Source of the DNA: Flavobacteriaceae bacterium UBA7433
Lineage (GTDB): Bacteria > Bacteroidota > Bacteroidia > Flavobacteriales > Flavobacteriaceae
NCBI GenBank assembly: GCA_002477565.1
Contig: DLQL01000019.1
Span: forward strand, 1 to 10,642
Reading direction: 5' to 3'
DNA length: 10,642 bases
Part shown: piece after piece, positions 5,683 through 10,642 of the stretch
How the letters are laid out: each line of letters starts with the position of its first letter
Position numbering within the stretch: position 1 is the first letter of the stretch
Position numbers and translations under genes: made by a program
The notes under the pieces: model-generated
The model's database searches: none
What the model was told of the DNA's origin: nothing
What the model saw: the letters and a program-made list of their open reading frames with translations, nothing else

Positions 5683-8397
5683 CTTTGCACAAAAATAGCA
5701 CATAAAGCATTGCGAACAAATTTAAACCACATACTTTTCATTTTCAGCTTGCTGTGCTTTGGGCTCCAAAATACAACTGCACAAGAAGGGCCTATCCCCA
5801 CCCCCTCTTCAGACAGCAGAAATCCCAAATTAGAAGTCCCTGCTACAAATTTTAAACCGGTTCAAAACGACAGCATTGTGACAGACAGCGTACCTGCAAA
5901 GGAGGCCATTGATGCCATCATTAGCCATCGCGCGAAAGACTACATTTTGGAGGATGTGGCTCGCAAAACAATTCTTTTGTACGACGGGGCAGAAATTTAC
6001 TACAAAGACATCACAATCAAAGCAGGAAGCATCTCGATCGATTACAATAAAAACATACTCCGAGCAAAAGGGATTTTAGACAGCATCGGCAGCTATTCAC
6101 AGCTGCCTGAATTCAAACAGGGAGGAGAAGAATCTACGCAAGACTCCATCGTCTTCAACTTCAAAACGGAAAAAGCACTGATCTACGGATTGAAAACCTC
6201 GCAAAACGGTATCATCACCTTGGGCGAAAAGACAAAAAAGGTAAACGATTCGACAATTTTTGTAAGAAACATTCGATTCACTACCTCCGACAAAAAGAAT
6301 CCCGATTATTATTTGGTGACTAAAAAAGCCAAAATTGTCCCCAATAAAAAAATCATCGTAGGATCTACAAACCTGGTGATTGCAGATGTGCCCACACCAA
6401 TTGTGCTGCCTTTTGGGTATTTGCCTATGACCTCTTCAAAAACTTCCGGATTTATCGTGCCTACCTATGGTGAATCAAACAACCAAGGCTTCTTTCTGCA
6501 AAATGGGGGCTATTATTTTGCTGGAAATGACTATTTTGATTTGACAGTTCTTGGCGATTTTTATTCGAACAGCAGCTGGGGACTTCGAATAGAATCCTCT
6601 TATAAAAGACGTTACAAATATTCTGGAAACATGTCTTTTCGTCTCGAAAATTTGATTTATGGCATCAAAGGATTTGACGACTATAGCAAGCGAAGAAATT
6701 TCAACATCCGTTGGTCACATTCCCAAGATGCGAAATCCAACCCAAATGCTCGGCTTTCTGCGTCGGTCAATTTGGGGAGCAGTAAGTATTACCGAGAGTC
6801 TTTGAACCAATTGAACAATTCCCAAACACTGACGAACACCTTGAGTTCCTCGATCTCGTACTACAGAAAGTTTGTAGATACTCCTTTTAACTTGTCCGTG
6901 ACGGCTTCACACACTCAAAACACCAATACGGAAATCATCAGCATGTCTTTGCCCTCACTGCAGTTGAACATGAATCGTATTTATCCTTTTGCGCCCAAAT
7001 CGGGGAGCAAAAAAAATGCCCTTCAAAAAATCGGCTTGAATTATGCTTTGAGAGGAGACAACAGAATTACCACAACCGATGACGAATTCTTTTCTAAAAA
7101 GATGTTTGACGAAGCCAAATCGGGAATGCAACACACTGCATCCCTGAGTACGAACATGAAGCTCCTAAAGTACTTTACCTTATCGCCAAATATCAACTTT
7201 AAAGAAACTTGGTACTTCAAGTCGATCGAAAAAAACTACGATGCCAGTGCTCAAGAGGTCGTAACAGACACCTTGAATGGGTTCAAGGCATTTCGAGAAT
7301 ATGCTGCTGGAGCCTCTATTTCTACAAATATCTATGGGATGTTTAAGTTCAATGGAAAACGACTGAAAGCAATTAGACACACAATTCGTCCCTCTATTTC
7401 CTACAATTACAAACCTGATTTTAGTTTTTATTACGAGGAAGTACAACAAAGTGCAGACCCACAAGATGTGAAATTGTACTCCGCTTTTGACAATGGAATT
7501 TATGGAACTCCTTCAAGAAGTCTTTCCAATTCGATTGGCTTTTCCATCGCCAACAACTTGGAGGCCAAAGTGCGCCCGAAAGAAGGATCTGAAGATGAAG
7601 ACGATAAAAAAATAAAAATAGTAAACAATCTGAACCTTTCATCAAGTTACAACATTGCCGCAGATAGTTTGCGATGGAGTCCTGTAAATCTGACTGCGGG
7701 AACCCAATTGTTTCGAAAAAAATTAAGCGTCAATATGGGAGCTTCTTTGGATCCTTATGCCCTCAATGCCAATGGAAGGAGGTACAACACTTTTAACATC
7801 CACAACAACGGAAGTTTGTTTCGATTGACCCGAGCCAACCTCACCATGAGCTATTCAATCTCAAGCAAAGACCTCAAAAAAAACAAATCGGAGAACAAAG
7901 AGGAGGATTCAAGCATGGACAATGTCCAAAATACAGACCTATTTGGTAAGAATTTGATACGTAATTTTGACGAACGAGATGCGCTCGACCAAGAAAGCGT
8001 CAATGCTGAAAACAAAGCTGAAAAAGAAAAGGAAAACAAAGAAGTAGCACTTTATGAAAATGCAATGCCTTGGTCCTTGCGGATGTCCTACTCCAGCACC
8101 TATTCCAACAGCAATCGACAAGATGAAATTTCCAACAACACCTTGATGTTTTCAGGAGACATTGAACTGACGCCCAAATGGAAGGTGGGTGCCTCTTCAG
8201 GATACGATATTAAAAACCAAGGATTCACCTACACGCAACTTCGTTTTTCAAGAGATCTGGATAGTTGGAAGTTGAATTTCAATTGGGTGCCCTTCGGAAG
8301 GAGGACGTCGTATTATTTCTTTATCGGAGTCAAATCGGCTTTCTTAAGTGACCTGAAATGGGAAAAAAGAAATACTCCCGACCGGCGTTTATTTTAA
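5665..8397 (+). CDS. lptD: LPS-assembly outer-membrane protein LptD (Bacteroidota type)
   Basis: LptD is the outer-membrane barrel that, with lipoprotein LptE, inserts lipopolysaccharide into the outer leaflet. From TTG 5665 it has 910 residues. A signal peptide ends near TAQ (about residue 40). An OstA/LptA-like periplasmic segment lies at about 83-136 (YILEDVARKTILLYDGAEIY), and a long barrel follows, rich in alternating strands of aromatic, Ser and Asn residues. The family-like HTIRPSISYNYKPD is at 572. The last residue is Phe, as expected for a BAM substrate. A highly charged loop (about 735-795) interrupts the barrel. No ATG lies in frame between the amidase start region and the middle of the gene; TTG 5665 and TTG 5710 (which gives a tighter signal peptide, 25 residues) are the candidates. 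The mature protein has no cysteine, unlike E. coli LptD. It diverges from the amidase gene. Confidence 0.88.
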   Translation: MKNNKALCTKIAHKALRTNLNHILFIFSLLCFGLQNTTAQEGPIPTPSSDSRNPKLEVPATNFKPVQNDSIVTDSVPAKEAIDAIISHRAKDYILEDVARKTILLYDGAEIYYKDITIKAGSISIDYNKNILRAKGILDSIGSYSQLPEFKQGGEESTQDSIVFNFKTEKALIYGLKTSQNGIITLGEKTKKVNDSTIFVRNIRFTTSDKKNPDYYLVTKKAKIVPNKKIIVGSTNLVIADVPTPIVLPFGYLPMTSSKTSGFIVPTYGESNNQGFFLQNGGYYFAGNDYFDLTVLGDFYSNSSWGLRIESSYKRRYKYSGNMSFRLENLIYGIKGFDDYSKRRNFNIRWSHSQDAKSNPNARLSASVNLGSSKYYRESLNQLNNSQTLTNTLSSSISYYRKFVDTPFNLSVTASHTQNTNTEIISMSLPSLQLNMNRIYPFAPKSGSKKNALQKIGLNYALRGDNRITTTDDEFFSKKMFDEAKSGMQHTASLSTNMKLLKYFTLSPNINFKETWYFKSIEKNYDASAQEVVTDTLNGFKAFREYAAGASISTNIYGMFKFNGKRLKAIRHTIRPSISYNYKPDFSFYYEEVQQSADPQDVKLYSAFDNGIYGTPSRSLSNSIGFSIANNLEAKVRPKEGSEDEDDKKIKIVNNLNLSSSYNIAADSLRWSPVNLTAGTQLFRKKLSVNMGASLDPYALNANGRRYNTFNIHNNGSLFRLTRANLTMSYSISSKDLKKNKSENKEEDSSMDNVQNTDLFGKNLIRNFDERDALDQESVNAENKAEKEKENKEVALYENAMPWSLRMSYSSTYSNSNRQDEISNNTLMFSGDIELTPKWKVGASSGYDIKNQGFTYTQLRFSRDLDSWKLNFNWVPFGRRTSYYFFIGVKSAFLSDLKWEKRNTPDRRLF
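5690..5720 (-). promoter_or_regulatory. Bacteroidota-type promoter for the amidase-MCE-FeS operon
   Basis: On the minus strand TTTG (5717-5720) is followed after 19 bp by TATTTTTG (5690-5697), which fits the Bacteroidota consensus TTTG-N17-23-TAnnTTTG in both boxes and spacing. The expected transcript start is near 5683, about 50 bp before the amidase ATG at 5634. The boxes lie inside the 5' end of lptD. Confidence 0.55.
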
Positions 8398-8475
8398 CTG
8401 AAAAAAGGACTTTATTATTTTTTTTTACCAATAAGATTAAGCAATTTTACAGCTGCAAACAAATACACAATTGAC

Positions 8476-9699
8476 ATGGAAAATGAAATCATTTTACTAA
8501 ATGTTTCTGGACAAGACAAGCCGGGACTTACCTCGAGTTTGACAAAAGCATTGACCGAGTACGGTGCCAAAATTTTAGACATCGGACAGGCCAACATACA
8601 CAATACGTTGTCTTTGGGTATTTTGTTTGAAATCAAGAAAAATTCTAGTTCCGCACCGGTATTGAAAGACCTATTGTTCAAATCCTACGAATTGGGAATC
8701 AATGCTAAATTCACACCTGTATCCATCAAAGAATACGAAGAATGGGTATCCTCCCAAGGCAAAAACAGGTACATCATCACATTGTTGGGTGAAAAGTTAG
8801 ATGCCGAACAGATCTCTGCAGTGACCAGTGTAATTTCTGATATCAATTTGAACATTGATGCGATCAAGCGCTTGACAGGTCGTATTTCTTTAGTAAAAAA
8901 AGAGGCCTACCAAAGAGCCTCTATCCAATTATCCGTTCGAGGAGAGATCAAAGACAAAAGCTATGTGACGGCAAAACTCATGGAGATCTCTCACGATTTG
9001 GATGTTGACATCGCTTTTCAAGAAGACAATATTTTCCGACGCAACAGACGCTTGGTTTGCTTTGACATGGACTCTACCCTGATTCAAGCAGAAGTCATCG
9101 ACAAATTGGCTGAATTAGCCGGTGTAGGAGACGAAGTGAAAGCAATCACCGAATCTGCCATGCAAGGCGAAATCGATTTTAACGAGAGTTTTAAAAGACG
9201 CATGAGCTTGCTAAAAGGATTGAGCGAAGAGGTGCTTCAAGAAGTTGCAGAAAACCTGCCCATCACCAAAGGAGCGCATCGATTAATTTCCACTTTGAAA
9301 AGCTACGGTTTTAAAACAGCAATTTTATCCGGAGGATTTACCTATTTTGGAAAATACCTCCAAAAAGAGCTAGGCATCGACTATGTGCATGCCAACCAAT
9401 TGGAAATCAAAGACGGTGTTTTGACGGGAGGCTATCTCGGAGATATCGTAGACGGCAATAAAAAAGCTGAATATTTAAAAGAAATTGCCGAAAAAGAAGG
9501 CATCGACATCAACCAAACGATTGCAGTTGGTGATGGCGCAAACGATTTGCCAATGATTGATTTGGCCGGCTTGGGGATTGCATTTCACGCCAAACCCAAA
9601 GTCAAAGAAAATGCGCAGAGTTCGATTTCCAGTATCGGACTGGATGGTGTGCTGTATTTGTTAGGCTACCACGACAGGCATATTGACTTGATCGACTAA
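8476..9699 (+). CDS. serB: Phosphoserine phosphatase SerB with two N-terminal ACT domains
   Basis: SerB carries out the last step of serine synthesis, phosphoserine to serine plus phosphate, in the cytoplasm. Residues 1-85 or so form one ACT domain (NVSGQDKPGLTSSL), about 98-185 a second, and 190-400 the HAD phosphatase. HAD motif I is DMDST with the nucleophile D197 and acid/base D199. Motif II is S285 in ILSGG, motif III Lys is K329 or K330, and motif IV is GDGANDLP with D353 and D357. At 407 residues it is longer than E. coli SerB (322) and similar to mycobacterial SerB2, whose ACT domains sense serine. Feedback control by serine is therefore likely but not shown. ATG 8476 starts the first ACT strand directly. 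It follows lptD by 78 bp and precedes ridA by 34 bp, so serB and ridA are probably co-transcribed. I see no clear promoter in the 78-bp gap. Confidence 0.94.
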   Translation: MENEIILLNVSGQDKPGLTSSLTKALTEYGAKILDIGQANIHNTLSLGILFEIKKNSSSAPVLKDLLFKSYELGINAKFTPVSIKEYEEWVSSQGKNRYIITLLGEKLDAEQISAVTSVISDINLNIDAIKRLTGRISLVKKEAYQRASIQLSVRGEIKDKSYVTAKLMEISHDLDVDIAFQEDNIFRRNRRLVCFDMDSTLIQAEVIDKLAELAGVGDEVKAITESAMQGEIDFNESFKRRMSLLKGLSEEVLQEVAENLPITKGAHRLISTLKSYGFKTAILSGGFTYFGKYLQKELGIDYVHANQLEIKDGVLTGGYLGDIVDGNKKAEYLKEIAEKEGIDINQTIAVGDGANDLPMIDLAGLGIAFHAKPKVKENAQSSISSIGLDGVLYLLGYHDRHIDLID

Positions 9700-9733
9700 T
9701 TCAACGCTTGGATTTTTTAAAACTGCAAATCTC

Positions 9734-10114
9734 ATGAAAGAAATTGTAAAAACAAACAAAGCTCCTGAGCCAATTGGCCCATACAACCAAGCCATCCTCA
9801 GCAACGGAACTTTGTATATTTCTGGGCAAATCGCCATCGATTCAGGTACTGGAATTCAAATCCACGACGACATCAAGGCAGAGACCCATCAAGTCATGCA
9901 AAATATAGGCGCTATCTTGAAAGCGGCTGGAATGGGATTCGAACAGGTAGTAAAATCCTCAATTTTTATTGTTGACATGGAGGATTTCAGCAGCGTCAAT
10001 GAAGTGTATGGACAATTTTTTGATGAAGACAAAGCGCCTGCAAGAGAAACGGTTGCCGTTTCAAAACTTCCAAAAAATGCAGGGGTAGAAATCTCTATGA
10101 TTGCTGTCCTCTAA
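9734..10114 (+). CDS. ridA: RidA family reactive enamine/imine deaminase
   Basis: RidA hydrolyses reactive enamine/imine intermediates such as 2-aminoacrylate, released by PLP-dependent serine/threonine dehydratases, to keto acids and ammonia. This protects PLP enzymes in the cytoplasm. The 126-residue length is standard for the family. GPYNQA (15-20) with Y17, the YISGQIAID segment (28-36), R104 in APARETVAV, and E119 in the C-terminal GVEISMIAVL match the key RidA positions (E. coli R105 and E120). The start at 9734 gives the normal N-terminus (KAPEPIGPYNQA at residues 9-20). It lies 34 bp after serB with no intervening promoter box or terminator. No terminator is evident on the plus strand after its stop. 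Confidence 0.94.
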   Translation: MKEIVKTNKAPEPIGPYNQAILSNGTLYISGQIAIDSGTGIQIHDDIKAETHQVMQNIGAILKAAGMGFEQVVKSSIFIVDMEDFSSVNEVYGQFFDEDKAPARETVAVSKLPKNAGVEISMIAVL

Positions 10115-10282
10115 AAAGACTTCTCAATCTCTTTCTTTTACTTAGAAAAAATCATCCGAAAGGTTTCACTCAAAGGATTGCATCAACAAACTCGCCGTTC
10201 TGCTTATACTTCTAGCTGTGTGCCAAAAAAAATCCCGTTTCGAAATCGAAACGGGATATCTTATATACAATAAAGCGTTTCT
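10115..10282. other. Intergenic spacer between ridA and gapA (convergent)
   Basis: The 168-bp spacer between the ridA stop and the gapA stop contains the gapA terminator (10225-10257). In the remaining roughly 110 bp next to ridA I see no ORF of substance, no repeat and no promoter box facing a gene. Confidence 0.6.
10225..10257 (-). terminator. gapA: Intrinsic terminator of gapA
   Basis: A perfect 11-bp stem (10232-10242 with 10247-10257, arms ATCCCGTTTCG and CGAAACGGGAT) closes on a 4-nt loop. On the minus strand it is followed directly by eight Ts (complement of A 10225-10232), 25 nt after the gapA stop. The plus-strand side has no T-run after the stem, so it works mainly for gapA. Confidence 0.92.
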
Positions 10283-10642
10283 TTACAAAGACGCAGAATA
10301 TTCGATCAAATCAACAATTTTTGTAGAATATCCAATCTCATTGTCGTACCAAGCGACCACTTTTACAAAGTTGTCAGTCAAAGCAATTCCAGCATTGGCA
10401 TCAAAAATAGAGGTTCTTGTGTCTCCAACAAAATCTTGAGAAACGACCAAGTCTTCTGTATATCCTAAGACGCCCGCCATTTCGTTTTCAGAAGCATTTT
10501 TCATCGCTGCTTTGATGTCTTCATAGCTCGCTGCTTTTTCCAATTTCACAGTCAAATCAACAACAGAAACATCCATTGTAGGAATACGGAATGCCATTCC
10601 TGTCAATTTTCCATTCAATTCAGGAATTACTTTTCCAACTGC
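10283..10642 (-). CDS. gapA: Glyceraldehyde-3-phosphate dehydrogenase, C-terminal 119 residues (5' part outside window)
   Basis: GAPDH converts glyceraldehyde 3-phosphate, NAD+ and phosphate to 1,3-bisphosphoglycerate in glycolysis (or the reverse). The frame is open to the window edge, so about the first two thirds of a protein of about 330 residues, with the NAD-binding domain and the catalytic Cys, are outside. Visible family hallmarks of the catalytic domain are AVGKVIPELNGKLTG, GMAFRIPTMDVSVVDLTV, and near the end SIFDANAGIAL and VKVVAWYDNEIGYS. The codon for the first Leu in LNGKLTG is TTG at 10618; it is internal, not a start. A strong terminator follows. The classical GapA type is clear; whether the organism has another copy cannot be seen. 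Confidence 0.95.
   Translation of the reverse strand, partial: AVGKVIPELNGKLTGMAFRIPTMDVSVVDLTVKLEKAASYEDIKAAMKNASENEMAGVLGYTEDLVVSQDFVGDTRTSIFDANAGIALTDNFVKVVAWYDNEIGYSTKIVDLIEYSASL

Noticed and set aside
8401..8426. A-rich stretch followed by nine Ts after lptD as an intrinsic terminator
   Set aside because: The only possible stem is made of A-T pairs; there is no GC-containing hairpin before the T-run, so termination is unsupported.
10218..10439. Plus-strand 73-codon open frame across the gapA terminator and gapA end
   Set aside because: It runs through the terminator hairpin and antisense to well-conserved GAPDH sequence; it is a shadow frame.
1..10642. Mobile element, CRISPR array, phage or defence system
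   Set aside because: No transposase, integrase, long terminal repeats, regular repeat-spacer pattern, or defence-type domains were seen on either strand; gene content is core and compositionally even by eye.

Overview
The window looks like ordinary chromosomal DNA of a member of the Bacteroidota, most probably a flavobacterium. The reasons are the moderately low GC by eye, starts without Shine-Dalgarno sequences, promoter-like boxes of the Bacteroidota form (TTTG, spacer, TAnnTTTG), and the families present: a Bacteroidota-type LptD, a stand-alone MlaD-like MCE protein with a long helical tail, a cell-wall amidase with a SPOR-like tail, and a SerB with two ACT domains. I see no mobile element, CRISPR array, rRNA or tRNA.

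Layout. Positions 1-1219 (+): the 3' part of mazG, then a short-chain dehydrogenase 4 bp behind it. Positions 1222-5634 (-): a probable four-gene operon, in transcription order amidase, MCE/MlaD-like protein, membrane protein with two [4Fe-4S] clusters, and CCG-domain Fe-S protein. It converges on the dehydrogenase with only 2 bp between the stop codons. Positions 5635-5664: a very short divergent control region. Positions 5665-8397 (+): lptD, probably with a TTG start. Positions 8476-10114 (+): serB and ridA. Positions 10115-10282: spacer holding an intrinsic terminator for the gene to its right. Positions 10283-10642 (-): the 3' part of gapA (GAPDH), cut by the window edge.

Function. The centre is an envelope cluster. 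An LPS-export barrel (LptD) is divergent from a peptidoglycan amidase and a lipid-transport MCE protein, which are followed by a membrane redox pair. That pair carries the same parts as HdrDE or DsrMK in a different fusion order: cytochrome-b-like membrane domain plus dicluster domain in one chain, and the CCG catalytic-type subunit in the other. Its substrate is unknown and it is the least explained part of the window. SerB makes serine, and RidA removes the reactive 2-aminoacrylate that comes from serine, so those two form a small metabolic pair. MazG and GapA are housekeeping genes.

The most notable non-coding structure is a perfect 7-bp inverted repeat (5661-5682) between the divergent amidase and lptD promoter boxes. 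Its left arm contains the candidate TTG start of lptD. Two further small hairpins lie in the gap between the two Fe-S genes. I found no clearly novel defence or mobile system here.
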